Shown here piece after piece: positions 1-11,952 of a DNA stretch of 64,000 nucleotides. A program made the position numbers and the translations under genes. Below the pieces are notes generated by a model, which saw only the letters and a program-made list of their open reading frames with translations, ran no database searches and had not been told where the DNA came from. Each line of letters opens with the position of its first letter. The stretch's first letter is position 1. The DNA is from Phlebiopsis flavidoalba. Lineage: Eukaryota; Basidiomycota; Agaricomycetes; Polyporales; Phanerochaetaceae. The stretch covers positions 1 to 64,000 of the forward strand of contig JAOCPU010000062.1 of assembly GCA_035772785.1 (NCBI GenBank), read 5' to 3'.

Positions 1-1595
1 ACTTGGTGTCGGAATATGAACGAAAATGAAAGGAAATTGACTAATAGGGCATAATCTGTGACAACAAGCGTGTCTGCGATGGGAGAAAGGTTTGATGATG
101 ACAAAGAAGAAAGATACGCACGCTTGGCTCATTTTGAACGTGTGATGCTCTGTAATCTACGGGAACAAGAGAAGAGACAGGGTCGATACAAATTCAATCA
201 TTTCATGTAGTGGAGATTTAGTACCCAGTTCCATATGTAATTAAAATATACATAATAGCAGTATGTTAATAGTAGGAGAACGAAGCATCGGGATGCAGTG
301 GAAGTTAAACTTCAAGGTGGGTGTCGCCTTTGATTCGCTGATTAGCTCTGAGCTCGCTAGTAGGCAGAGTCCAGCTGTGAGACTTTCTCCCACATGGCTA
401 CTGTATTTGGCTAATGTCAGTACCCACGATCCTCTACTAGTGCATGTTTACGGGATGGACCAAAATGCACCCTGGCCCTCGGCGCGCCAACCGCTTGTAG
501 TTCAAGGCATGAGCTGCCAAATTCTTTAGTCATTCAGTATCCGCAATGTATCAAGAAGATGCACACGAGGCAATCTGGTTGACGGTTAGCGGCGCATCCC
601 ATGTTCTCAAGTCAGATGAGACCGCTGCATGGAAACCAGTCCCACCTTGATTGCTCGTCTCAGGGCAGTGAAGTTTGTGTGTGCATCAGTTACCGTAAGT
701 GATTTCGAATCTGACCCAGGATGCGAGAGACGAGCGGAATACCAAGAGCCCGAAGGCTGAAGGTTTCTGTGTTGACAGGAGGTATGTCAGATGAGCAACT
801 GAAGCAACCGTTGTATCATAGCTCGCAAACGGGACTGCACTCCGGTTTTGCTTACAGACTTGAGACTCTGGCCTTTCGTTCGAGTCCGAGGATGAGCAGT
901 TCTGAGCAGAGAGAGCAGTTCATACTAGGCGCACAGTCTGAGACGAGTGAAGGAACGAAAGCATTTGGACCGTGAACGTAACGGATAAGAGGCGAGACGC
1001 CGTCCATGAAATGGACGTGCGAAAGGCGCCTATTTGTGTGGGGGCAAGCCTAGGCAGGTGCACTCCCGACACTCCGCCGTTGAGATTTTACAGTCCCTGA
1101 GCCGCAAGTAGAGGAAAACACGCGATAGACAGATGCAGGAGCCAGGGAAAAAATTGAGGTGATGCACCGTCGGCCGACTGCAGGAGAATGATTATGTTTA
1201 TCGAGTTTCATCATAAAATCATGTGCCATGAGGTAGGTTTTACAGAAATTGGTGTTATCAAGTGATAGTAAAGAGAATGAAACTATGGAGTAAGCGAAAA
1301 CGATGAAAGTAGGAGACAACAGAAGCGGAGTAGGGAATAGAAATGGATATCAACGCGACTAGATATCAAGGAGGAGAAGAGTGGATGAAGATAGACGTGA
1401 TGATAAAGATAGAAGAACCCAAAAAGCGATGCCGATACACAAATGAGAATGTCATGAATTACTTGCAATTTGTTCTGAATATTCGATGTTTTTCGATGTC
1501 TAGTCGATCATCATCCGCTCGCCTACGCGCGCGGCTTGACTTCGACCAAGTTTCCGCCCCAGATTTTCAACTTTTTTAACAAGGCAGCGCGGAGG
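1..1595. other. Region without a recognisable gene
   Basis: Only short open frames (under 90 codons) are present on either strand and none contains a family motif I recognise. The base composition is more AT-rich than the genes to the right. The last part may hold the 3' untranslated region of the minus-strand kinase that ends at 1596. Confidence 0.5.
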
Positions 1596-3600
1596 CTACC
1601 AAACTTTTGTGTTTTTCTTCGAAGACGACGTTGTCGTGGATGAGATGTGTGGAACAGCGGGAAGCGGGCAGTAGTCGTCGTCGTCGTCGTCCACGGGCTG
1701 CTCCTCCAAGATCATGTGAGAGGCGGGGATAGCGACGGTAAAACGACAGCGGGCTGCGAGAGGACAGGACTGGCGTATTCAAACCAGGGGAACGGAGATT
1801 CACCCTCCGCATAAGGGGTACCCCGAGGGAATGCAAATGCCTCGCTCCTACGGTTGTTGGGTAAGTCGTAAAGCAATGAGTAATGCAGCGGTGATGAAGT
1901 GCGTACCTTCGGGATAAGGTGAGGTTCGACGCCGCGGAATAACTCCGCCTTCAACTCGCTAGAAGGGACGCGCTGGGCGACAACCTCCCAGTCGCTACAG
2001 AAAGAATAAGCACAGTACGCATACAGAGGCAAGAATGAAACTCAGTAATGACAAGGAACGCAGGACAAGAAAGGGTGCGCCTTGATCTCGGTCATTGTAA
2101 TCCTGCGCTCCGGGTCCTTCTCCAGCATCCTCGAAATCAGGTCCCGTGTCCGCGGTGACCCCGCCTGGGGAGGGAACACCAGGAGGCGCGTGCGCAACAC
2201 GCACGCCCGCAACCTCGCCGTTCGACATCTCGTGCGTGATACCAAAGGGCGACTGGCCGAATAACAAGAGGTGGATAGTCACGACCGAGGCTGAAGATGT
2301 CGGCCTCGTACGAGTGGGGCGCACCGGCCTGCACTTCAGGCGCGGTGGTACCCAGGCGTACCACACAATATCAACAGCGAGGGGTCGCGACCGTCACCGG
2401 AGGGTGAGGCAGTGGCCTCGGCGTTGGTCGATTGGTGGGCACTCCATGCAGGCAGAAAGTCCCAAGGGCGTTCCTCCGGTATTGGAACGCCAAAACGCCT
2501 TCGAGAGACCGAAATCGTGCCCGTACTGGACGCGGCCGCTCTCTTCAATAAGAATGTTGGAGGGCTTGATGTCGTGGTGTATGATGCGACGCTGGTGGCA
2601 GATCATCGAGACTTATGACCTGAAAGCGTACATGCGTCAGGCATTCGCAAATGCCCCGACCTCGCGATGACCAACTCACCAGATTGGCACAGACAGCCCC
2701 GCGTTGTGTTGTGGTCGATAGGACCATGCTTACGAATCCGTTGCTGCAAGTCGCCACCGGTGCTGCAGTTCTGCCAGATCCTCATGAGTATCAACGCAAG
2801 CAACAACACCTGATGCGTAACACTCACCATAAGGATATAAAAGTTTGCCGAGTCATCGAAGCTCCCCACGACACCAGCCGCCGATGGGCTATCCGCCAGA
2901 GGGCCCTCCCAATCCTCTGCTCCTCAAACATCTGAGGATAAAACTCGTAACGCATCCTCTTCTTCTCGATCAGCTTCAGCGCAAAGTGCCGATGAGACAC
3001 CTTGTCGAATACAAGAAATACAGCTCCAAAGCCTCCGGCTCCGAGCAACGTAATGAATACAAAATCATCGATGTGCAGACGACGTTCCGCTCGTGTTGGT
3101 AGTAATGTTGGGAGTAGTAATGTGTTGAGTATATCCCTTCTCAAAGGGGGGGAGTCCGACTTTGCGACGCGCGAAGGAACGGCAGCGAGAGTCGTGCCGG
3201 TGTGAGTACTCCAGAGCCTGCGTGGCAGGATCTGTCGGTACCTGTGAGTATCCCAAGTCCTCGGCTGTGGGCACGCAGCATGCGATGTCAGCCTTTCCCG
3301 TAGACTTGTTGAGGGCCTGGCTCGAGGTGAGTACGCTGGAGACGATACTGAACATGAGGCGACGAACCTGCAAGTGGCTGACGGGTATATCCAAGCTGAT
3401 CGTCTTCGCCATTGGCAAGGACGTTCACGCCGCCTCTGGCCATGTCTTGAAGAAGCTTCTTCTCTAGCTCTTGCGGAGAGATGTCCTGAACCTATGTATC
3501 GCGGATGTGAGCTCACACGGCGCATACAACCAAGCGTACACTACGCACCTGCTTGACAACCCATCCCGCTCCGTACTGTCCACTATTATCCGTAATATTC
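1596..3600 (-). CDS. AGC-type serine/threonine protein kinase K1 (HHD catalytic loop)
   Basis: A kinase domain is readable on the minus strand across several exons and frame breaks. The N-lobe has the glycine loop GAGGFGAVF and the ATP-binding lysine in FALKLIEKK (about 2960-3070). The catalytic loop reads IIHHDIKPSNIL (about 2550-2590), so the usual HRD arginine is histidine. A DFG follows near 2510, an APE in GTTAPEV near 2320, and a C-lobe DPERRITMTEI near 2090. After the domain comes an AGC-like tail starting SDWEVVAQR and containing FPWFEY near 1785. That matches the AGC hydrophobic motif with glutamate in place of the phosphorylated Ser/Thr, as known for atypical PKC and PKN. The protein ends KKNTKVW and stop. 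The N-terminus is uncertain; QDISPQELEKKLLQ upstream looks coding. It is a diverged paralogue of K2 near 49-51 kb. The substrate is unknown. Confidence 0.8.
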
Positions 3601-4759
3601 TACACTGGTCTTAAGCGATCACTGGCCGAGTTGACGATAAACCTCGATGCTTACAGAGTCTGCTTGCAGAGGTGTGCGCTTCATGAACCGAGACTTGGCG
3701 GTGAAGACTGTAACGAGAACCTTGAATTTCATGATTGGTGCCGTCGGCGCTGGGTATCTTGACCCCCCCCCCTCCGCTGCGGGAGGGAGGAGGCGGATAC
3801 CCGAGAAGGTTGGGGGGAGAGAGTAGAGGAGCGGACGACTTCTTGGATGCGTCCGAGCCGGACCCTTTTAAAGCACAGTTAGCCCCCTGTCAGCCCTTGT
3901 ACCGCGCACCATCACGAATTCACTGTGTGGAGAATCGCGAGTCAGCCCCACCTTCGAGTAACTGGGGCTCTTGCGTTTGCGAAGCGTGCGGTTATGTCCC
4001 GACTGCTTCTGGGGCTGACTGCTCCATAGTGCGCAGGCGAACGCGTTCTAGATCACCAGACGAGCGTGCTGTGATACTCCGAAATATGACTTTAAAGTCA
4101 GTCCGTTCAGTACTCTTGTGACTAGGGCCCTTGCAGCAGTCATATGTTTTGGATTGTTTACGTGAATCGTCGGAACTGGGACGACGGACACTTGGGGTTG
4201 TGTAGGATCTTACTGAAGTTGCAAATGAGCGGTACTGAGTTCAGACATTTGATAGGGATTACCAGCCAGCAGAGGTAGACCGCGTGATCAAAATGGATGT
4301 CAAACCAAGGACGATGTGGATGGTGGATGGTGTTCAAGCCCGCAACGGGACGTCTTTGCACTTGGAAAAGTATGAGGAATAGGCGAAGAAGCGGGCCTCA
4401 GTCAGTGGGCGTGGGCGGGTTTGATGGCGCATCACAAGATAGGTGGGAATAGAGCTGGTGCGACTGAAGTTGTCTCTATGTAAGCCAAGTAGTATGAAAT
4501 CTATTCAGCTATAAGATAGAAGACAGCTGCGAGATATGGGATATCATGGTTATCGACTAGAGTACAGGAGATTTATATCTTGCTCTTCGGCGTTGCCAGC
4601 CTTCCCAGTTTGAAGTACGGACCTGTCCGCGTACGTCAGAATTAAATGCATAGCAGTAGGGCAAAAAGCAGCATAACGCCACGCTGGGTAGATCTTAGTG
4701 AGGGTAATGGCGTCGTCGAATTTTGCGTTTTCTCTGTTGATGGTACGCAGGAAACAACC
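3601..4759. other. Intergenic region with a C10 tract
   Basis: No conserved coding segment was found. A run of ten C lies at 3763-3772. Part of this interval is probably the promoter and first exon of the minus-strand kinase to its left. Confidence 0.45.
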
Positions 4760-6062
4760 CTAATTGGAAACGTCAAGTTTGACTTTATTGCCCACACCAG
4801 GGAGGGTGAGCTTCAAGTGTCCAATTGTATACTGGCGGATTATATTGGAAGTATAATCCGGTAGTAAGAATGACCGAAATTGCCACGGACCTGAAAGGCT
4901 GCAGCGTTTGCGGTCTCAAAGGATGGTATCCAGTTGAGATTGAAAAAACGATACTGAACGTGGACCTCTTGCCTTCCACTGGCACCACCCATTGGCCTTT
5001 GAAACCCTGGGGAGCGGTCCTCGCCACGGCAGCCAACTTTTTCTTTTTCTTCTATTGGGTCAGTTCAACCCACTATGTTTGTGCCTTGCCCTTGGGGTCC
5101 TAGGCCTCCGAGGTATGTAACAAAGAGAATTGGTCGAACACAGGTTCGACGCCCTTGTCGGCCCTGATGACACATGTCTTCTCGAGCGTGAACGTAATTC
5201 CAGGTCCTCGGCTCGCGAAGTCGGCGCCGGCCATACTGAGAGATCCGCAGAAAAATGTCTCCATTTTGGCCGTCGGCTTAGGAACGTTACGATGTTGATC
5301 ATGAAGGGAACAGGAGTGGTCTATCGTGGGGGAGACCCGCAATGTCAGGGACTTGAAACCTGTCAAGAAGCATTCAGTCCACTTGAGCCATGAAAGTGAA
5401 CGAGAATCAAGCTCACTGAAACTTCAACGCGGGATTTTTCGCCTCGGATATCCTCGACGAATATCCTTTGTCTCTCCAATACTTTTCCATCGCCCCGACC
5501 AACCGTACACAGTGAGATGCGCATGTGAGGTTGCTCCCGCGATGTTCCAGGATACGACCGGAAAGACCGATGATATCTTTATAGTTCGGTGCAGACCCGT
5601 TCGTCTGCCTATCACCTCAACAAAGTATCCCACCGTCCCGCGCCCTTGATTTCCGGAAAGAAAACAAGGAAAGTCGCAAGAAGATGGGAGGACATCTGGT
5701 AGCTTGAATTGGAAAGGGAAATGGAGGGTGCGGCTGTCTGGATCAGAGTATGAGACGTCGCCCGTATTCCAGAGTAGATATTCCTCGTAAAACAAGGTCA
5801 ACGTCTTTGCGGCGGTGGGTGCCGTGACCCTGATATTGTGTGACAGTACTTGACATGTCATCGTCAGCGTTCAGGCAGCAAACAGATCACAAACGTGATA
5901 CTTGCGTTAGTTCAACACCTCCACACAAACCTCACGGAACACTTCGGAGACATTTTCTGCCACAACACTCGGGAGGTAGAGATGACCTCGCCTTCGACTA
6001 TGTCACCCCGCTACCCGCAATTCGCGATCGAAGACAAGTTCGATTGCTGGCGGACTAGACAT
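4760..6062 (-). CDS. Arrestin-like protein (arrestin N domain)
   Basis: Arrestin-fold proteins are adaptors that in fungi often link membrane proteins to ubiquitin ligases. The minus strand begins MSSPPAIELVFDRELRVAG, followed out of frame by IVEGEV and then LYLPSVVAENVSEVFREV. These are the first strands of an arrestin N domain. The next exon (5424-5861) gives FPFQFKLPDVLPSS, then GTVGYFVEVIGRRTGLHRTI and FPVV. This is the typical order of a proline-kinked strand, a GxVxYxVEV strand and a basic turn. The C-terminal half (about 4760-5370) is less conserved; WTLKLTLPGVGNKVKLDVS near the end looks like the last strands. At least two one-base frame breaks fall within the first 100 bases. No PPxY motif is visible. 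The 3' end is the first stop in the last readable frame and may be wrong. Confidence 0.72.
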
Positions 6063-7266
6063 GGTCATTTGAGATGGTCAAGATTCGTCGGGGTTCGTTT
6101 TTTGCAGTTCGAAGAAAAGATGATAATAACCCCATCCGTGAAGCATCCCGTCCTATAAGGGGCCGCGAGCCCCGGGTGAGCTAGGAACTGACATCACCAA
6201 GCTTGTCCGAATCAGCGAAGGAAACGGGATTGCCGCAGCCGAGAATGAAGCGAGCTTCCGTTGGCAACGAAGCAACCGATGGTGTGCTTCCCGTGTTTAG
6301 AGTTTATAGCACTCTGATTCGCCGCAGCACCCAAAATGCCCGCAGGCTAGAAGGGCGGGTCCACGTTGTAAATAGTATGCCTGGCTCTGTCCTGCAATGT
6401 AAATTCAAGTGAGTACTAGGAAGTATAAGTTGGTGAATACGTACGAGTAGTTTACTGTAGCGCATCCTAAGCAATGTGCGGCTGAAGATGAATGATATGG
6501 TACAACATCTTGAGCGAACATCCGCTAGAGTATATATAGATGCCCTGATAGGCGAATATCGAGACCTTGCAGAAGCTCCTGTTCTGTGCGCTGGCAACCT
6601 GAGTTTCGTCTCGGAGCTGTTAGGGTCAACAGATCCGAGCGATCCAAAAGCCCGCTCGCGCGCGGCGCCACATCACCAAAAGGGCAACGACCGACTTACT
6701 TGCAATCGAACCGCTGTTCCCATTTTAATGCTGTGTTGCTATAAGTGTACGAACGAGCTGTGCATGATCAGCAACGGCGCCGAAGTGCCACGAGACCACA
6801 CGGTCGGTTGCACCGCTTTGAGCCCGAACTGATGACTACCATGCCAGCCACGCACACACGTCGTGAACGATGTCCTAGAGGTGCACAAACGACGAGTGGC
6901 GGAGTATTCCGATCTATATTAGGGCCACGGTCATGTACTTCGTTGCGCCTATGGGCTACGATTCCAGAGACCCAACCGGCGGCCAGGAGCTACCACCCCT
7001 ATCCACACCTGACAAGCCTTGACATCGAGCAGTGTGCGCCTATCGGGCGTCGTATTGCGCCAGGCAGCGTCCCCGGCGTCACGTCCGGGCACAATCTGCA
7101 GCTTGAACTCGGCGTGCCCTGGAATGGCGCCGCGGTTGCGTACGGGAGCTGCGAAGGAAGGAAACCGTGACGGCAAGTGTAGCAGACGCTACTATGGAGC
7201 TAGCCGGACTGGCTAGTCCGTCGCAGAAAATCTTCGTTCATGAAGCTGGTGCACTCGGGGCCGATG
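6063..7266. other. Unassigned stretch between the arrestin-like gene and THOC5
   Basis: Open frames of 70-140 codons exist on both strands (for example 6745-7170 plus and 6949-7176 minus). They overlap each other and show no family motif, so I do not call them genes. A small lineage-specific gene cannot be excluded. Confidence 0.4.
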
Positions 7267-8054
7267 TCACGGGGCTGACAAGGTCTGCCACCTTTGTCTG
7301 CTATGGACTTCGGTAGCGTGCTTTGAGGGAAAACGCGTGAGCACACACAGCAATGGCCGAGCGCAATGGACATAACCTTCATTAGATCTTCGATTTGGGC
7401 CTTTACTTTATCCATGGTGGCGAGCCTTGCCTTGTTACTCTTAATTGTCTCCTCTTTGAGAGCTACAAGACGTTTCATCTCATGCTCCAATCTAACAAGA
7501 TATGAGCGAGGGTGTCTTGATAGCCTGACGTGCACTCACCTCTGTCTCTCGGCGAGCTCAAACTGTAAGACGATTTCACCATGAGGGTGTGCTCATCATT
7601 CAGAGCCTCCTCAGTTCGGAGCTCCTCTGGCGCACGTTCCAAAAACTCTTCCGTTTCGTACAACGGAACGTCCTGGTATATCGACCTGATGAGATGTAAG
7701 GAGCTGCATTCGGAATGACCGAAACGGTACTCACGCGTATTGGTTGCACTTCTCAATCTCACGCTCAAGATGTCTCTTCTCATACAATAGGTTTTGTAGG
7801 CCGAGATAGGGACTGATCCATATCATGGCGCGTTTCTGCGGTCACTTGCTTGTGTTGACGAGCCCCGCTTGGGCTGAACGGTTCAACGCTTTGAGGCGAG
7901 CGAATAGGGCCCCAGCCCGGATTTGAACAAGCGCGGCGTCATGATTGAGGTATCCAGAGGAGACAAGGTCTTTGAGACCGTCTATCACAGCGTCTGGGGA
8001 GGCTGTATGCGCCGATGCAGGGTTGGCCGCGTTGGTAGTGTCGACGAGGGCCAT
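7267..8054 (-). CDS. THO complex subunit 5 (THOC5-like, short fungal form)
   Basis: THOC5 is a subunit of the THO/TREX complex, which couples transcription to mRNA packaging and export in the nucleus. The start MALVDTTNAANP leads to a helical exon. Next come LGLQNLLYEKRHLEREIEKC, an intron, SIYQDVPLYETEEFLERAPE and LNDEHTLM, then LQFELAERQR, a second intron, and the coiled coil LEHEMKRLVALKEE to KVKAQIEDLMK. This order (LQNLLYE, a C-x-Y segment, EEFLERAP, a DEH/LM segment, ELAERQRL) is the family signature. After a third intron the frame reads HATEVHSRQRW and stops at 7267. The protein is about 200 residues, equivalent to only the N-terminal half of animal THOC5, which is usual in fungi. Frame breaks occur near 7840 and 7570. 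It is divergent from G6PD with 349 bases between starts. Confidence 0.85.
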
Positions 8055-8403
8055 ATTGTGGTGGACGCCAATGGCAGCGAGGAGGGCCCAAACGGGGAAA
8101 GCGTGAGGATCATCGGCCGGGGTCCGGCCTGGGACCCTGAGAAGCCGGGCCGGTGGGAACGGAGTGACGCGGCGTGACAGGACAGCGACAGGCCTGCGCG
8201 GGGGAACAAAGCGTGACAGGGGCGTGTGACCGCAATGATAAGGAGATGATGCAACCGTGACCATGGGCGTCTAGGTCATTTCGGGGTTCGCCATGCGATT
8301 ATGTAGCTAAAGTCTCGCGTCGTCCCCGTCCGAAAGCCCTACGTACTCTCCCCTCCCCACCACCCACGACGACGACAGAAATGGCGCCGGACGACAGCGT
8401 TCA
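8055..8403. promoter_or_regulatory. Shared divergent promoter of THOC5 and G6PD
   Basis: The two start codons face away from each other with 349 bases between them, so both core promoters must lie here. The G6PD side holds a pyrimidine-rich stretch ending in ACGACGACGACAGAA. No convincing TATA box was seen. An alternative upstream ATG for G6PD lies at 8381. Confidence 0.5.
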
Positions 8404-10451
8404 ATGTCGGGGACGATCCCCTCCATGGAGTCGGTCCCACCAGGAGCTGAAGGACAACACGATTATCATTGGTGCGTTCGCGGTCCCAGACCATGCGAAG
8501 ATCGCGAGTCTAACACGCAGGGACAGTACCTTGGTGCGTCTGGAGATCTGGCGAAGAAGAAGGTACGTTGAATGACAGCTATCTAGAATGTTTAATCTGA
8601 GCGAGATCTAGACGTATCCAGCCCTGTTCGGTCTGTACCGCATGGGCTTCCTCCCCAAGGGAGTTAAGATCGTCGGTTATGCGCGGACAAAGATGGACAG
8701 TGCAGAGTACCTCAAGCGTATCACGTCCTACATTTAAAAACGTCGAGGACGATGAGGCGAAGGCCAAGCTTGAAGAGTTCAAGGAGCTCAGCACGTACAT
8801 TAGCGGTGGGTACGAGGATGATCCCTCGTTCGAGAACCTCAACAAGCACCCTCCTTCCTCGACATCGAGAGTGGCTTCCAAGGCAATGAACGCAACCGCC
8901 TGTTCTATCTCGCCCTTCCCCCCAGTGTTTTCATTCCTGTGGCCAAGAACTCTCAAGACCCACTGCTACTCCACGGCTGGTATAAACCGTATCATTGTCG
9001 AGAGAAGCCTTTCGGAAAGGACTTGGAGTCCTGCCGTAAGCTGCTGGGCTCTCTCAAAGAGCACTGGACCGAAGACGAGACCTTCCGTATTGATCACTAC
9101 CTTGGAAAGGAGATGGTCAAGAACTTGCTCGTCTTGCGCTTCGCGAACGTAAGCCATGGGTGCTGCTTGGGACAAGAACTCGATCAGCAACGTTTCAAAT
9201 CACGTTCAAGGAACCGATTCGGGCACAGAGACACCGAGAACGTGGCGGGATTATTTCGATCATGTTCTGATGAGTTTTGGTATCATTCGTGATATCCTCC
9301 AGAACCGTAAGTCGCGTTCTCCCCCACTCCCCCACTCGCATGGGACGCGTGCTCACGCCTTGACAGACTTGCTGCAGACTCTGAGTATCCTCAACCATGG
9401 AACGCCCAGTATCCTTTGCTGCAGAGGATATCCGTGACGAAAAGGCATGCCCGAGCCCTCCCGTGACCGGCTCATACGTTCTGACTAATGATTTCCCATC
9501 GATGTGACATTAGGTCAAGGTACTCCGCCGCGCTATCCCTCCTATTGAGCGCGAGGACACGCTGCTTGGTCAGTATGTCGCTTGCCAACGGCTAACCCGG
9601 GCAAACACCGGCTATCTTGACGACGACACCGTCGCGCACAACTCCGTCTGCCCAACTAATAGGCAGCTACGCTGGCGAAACCAACCCTCTGGATCCACAA
9701 CCCGCGCTGGGAAGGCGTCCCCATTCATCTGCAAAAGCCTCAAGGGCCGGCAAAAGGTACGTCTCTCGCGCATTTACCCACGAGGCCAATGCGCTCATCC
9801 ACTCCAAAACTGCCTCCAGGGCGCGCTGAACGAGGGCTACCAAGGTGTGAGATCCGTATCCAGTTCAAGGACGTTCACCGGGGCAGTAGGGCATCTTCAA
9901 GGACATCTCGCGGCAAACGAGCTCGTCCTGCGCATCCAGCCCGCGGAGGCGATGTACCTCAAGCTGAACACGGAAGACCCCTGGCCTGTACACGCGCGCG
10001 ATCCCGACAGAGATGGACCTGACCTACAAGCAGCGGCGCTTCACGGATCGCGCACATCCCCGAGGCGTACGAGTCGCTCATACCTCGACGCGCTCAATGT
10101 GGGGCGACCACTCCAGTACTTCGTGCGCGAGACGACGAGCTCGATGTCGCCTGGAAGGTGCGTCCACCGTGGGTATTTATAGCGCACGGGCTGACGTAGG
10201 TGCGTGTTTGCGTAGATCTTTAGTCGCCTATTCTCCACGGGATAGACGGCAAGAGCGGCCCGGGCGCCCAAGCCTGTTCAGGTACCCGTATGGCTCGCGC
10301 GGACCAAAAGAGCTCGACGCGTTTATTGCGAAGTACGGATACAAAGCGGTCTGCTGAGGGGATAGTGAGTGCTTTTGTGCTCTCACAATGAACTGAATCT
10401 GAAGATTGTGTCAGCACATGTGGCCCCTCACCAACATGGCTTCGCTCTTGA
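8404..10451 (+). CDS. zwf1: Glucose-6-phosphate 1-dehydrogenase
   Basis: This enzyme oxidises glucose 6-phosphate with NADP+ at the first step of the oxidative pentose phosphate pathway and is a main source of cytosolic NADPH. The chosen start gives MSGTIPSMESVPPG, then KDNTIII, an intron, and the nucleotide-binding LGASGDLAKKK followed by TYPALFGLYRMGFLPKG. Further on are YLALPPSVF (in a shifted frame), EKPFGKDLESC, the active-site signature RIDHYLGKEMVKNLL, FGIIRDILQN, RDEKVKVLRAIPPI, NELVLRIQPAEAMYLKLN and KELDAFIAKYGY. After a last intron come WPLTNMASL and a stop. The expected length of about 510 residues fits. Roughly ten one-base frame breaks are needed across the gene, although the catalytic Asp-His-Tyr-Leu-Gly-Lys-Glu block is intact. 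The exact 3' end depends on one presumed extra base near 10448. Confidence 0.93.
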
Positions 10452-11040
10452 GGATGGAATCAAAAAGTAAGAATAACAAGTGTATAGTGTACTTGCTTAT
10501 ATTGGACTTGCCATTACGCGTCCTCGAAGATAAAGGAAGGTGACATAGAGATACGAGACGGAGCATAGGCTGCACAATGTACCCAATGAATACAAATGAT
10601 GATTGCTTCTTCCACATTGGATTGTGCGTGTCACGACGCACTGCGGCACAATAATGGGGTTAGTCTTGCTGGATCAGCGTCTTCAAACGTTCAACGATGA
10701 ACCTATGCATCCAGTAAATTGCAGCTGGAGGAGCGTTGTGCCGGTCATTCACATACGCGAAACGCTCTACATATTGCGTGGACATTTGATGAGCGGCTGG
10801 ATATATTACAACACACGAGAGCGGGTCCTTGTACAGCTGACAATGGGGGCCATAATACCGGATAATACAAACGCCGTGAGGCGGCGATGAACCAGGACGT
10901 GAGGGGAGCGGGGAGCTAGCAGTGGTCCGAAGAATCTAGGAGCGATAGAGCCTATAAGGAGAGCCTAAAGGATGTGCACGCGCTCGAGGAAACGAAGGAT
11001 AGGGTGTGTATGTGGTGATAGCAAGGCAATCAGGCATTAA
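10452..11040. other. Convergent intergenic region
   Basis: This lies between the convergent 3' ends of G6PD and the ubiquitin-conjugating enzyme. Short frames only, with AT-rich patches expected of 3' untranslated regions. Nothing else recognised. Confidence 0.5.
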
Positions 11041-11952
11041 TTAGTCATCCGCGGGCTGTTCCTGGTTGCGTCGCTTTATTGTGCTCCCGATGTCGCTCAG
11101 TTCCTCGTTCCGTGTCGCCCCTCCTCGTTTCCGACTCTAGTCCGTCTTCTGCTGCATTCCGCGAGCTCCTTTGTCGCAAATTCGTTGGGAACAACGTATT
11201 CTAGGCTTCGGGTCAATATATATGGGTATAAAGTTATGGGGAGCCTACCTTAAAACCTTGGCCTCGTATCCTTCGGATGACGCAGTTGAGCAAGGGCCGC
11301 CTCGCCGTTTGAGGTGGTATCATTGGGATTTGGGTACCGGAGAAGCTGCGGGAGGAACACTTCGAATATGTTGATCATATCTGCGACACGTACAACAGTC
11401 AATCAAACCGTCCCATGTCACCATCGCGAAGCCACGCACCAAACATTGGCGACCACGTCTGGTTAATGACGTCGAGACAGACCGAGCCGCTCCTGGACAG
11501 CACGCAGATCAGCACACTGACATCGCGCGGTCGGACCGGACGTACAGCTCGTCGATATTCGGGTGGAATATCTTGTTCATGAAGCCAATGCTGGGGGACT
11601 TGAACGGGTACTGATCGGGCAGCTCGACATGGATCTTCCACACGCCGCCCGCAAAGGGGGCTAAAGGCCGATCACACACGCGTCAATGAGGCCCCGCCGC
11701 CGGTAGCGATAGGAGGAAGCACGCACTTTCCGTGGGCCCGTGGAACCGCACGTAGAACTCCTGCATGCTGTCGTTGACGAGGCTCACTTCGTAGTCGGAC
11801 ATGAGTCTGCGGGCGAGGTCAGAGAGGTCTGGCGGGGTGCGTGGCGAGCTGGAGATGCCCCCGGAGGGCGAACGTACAGCTTCATCACGTCGTTCTCAAT
11901 GCGGACGCTTGCTTGGAAGCCAGATCACCGCGTTATACTCACCAAAGGCGGT
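11041..11952 (-). CDS. ubc8: Ubiquitin-conjugating enzyme E2, UBE2H/Ubc8 type
   Basis: This E2 carries ubiquitin as a thioester; yeast Ubc8 works with the GID/CTLH ligase to degrade gluconeogenic enzymes. The minus strand reads RIENDVMKL, an intron, and [20 protein letters not shown] with FHGPTE. After another intron come [20 protein letters not shown] and [15 protein letters not shown], then [17 protein letters not shown] with the catalytic cysteine in SVCLDV and the HPNI motif upstream. The last blocks are [43 protein letters not shown] and an acidic tail with EELSDIGS, ending PADD and stop. WSPMF followed by [17 protein letters not shown] is diagnostic for UBE2H rather than other E2s. The first exon with the ATG was not identified; a continuous exon upstream of RIENDV is possible. 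At least three frame breaks lie in the tail. Confidence 0.9.
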
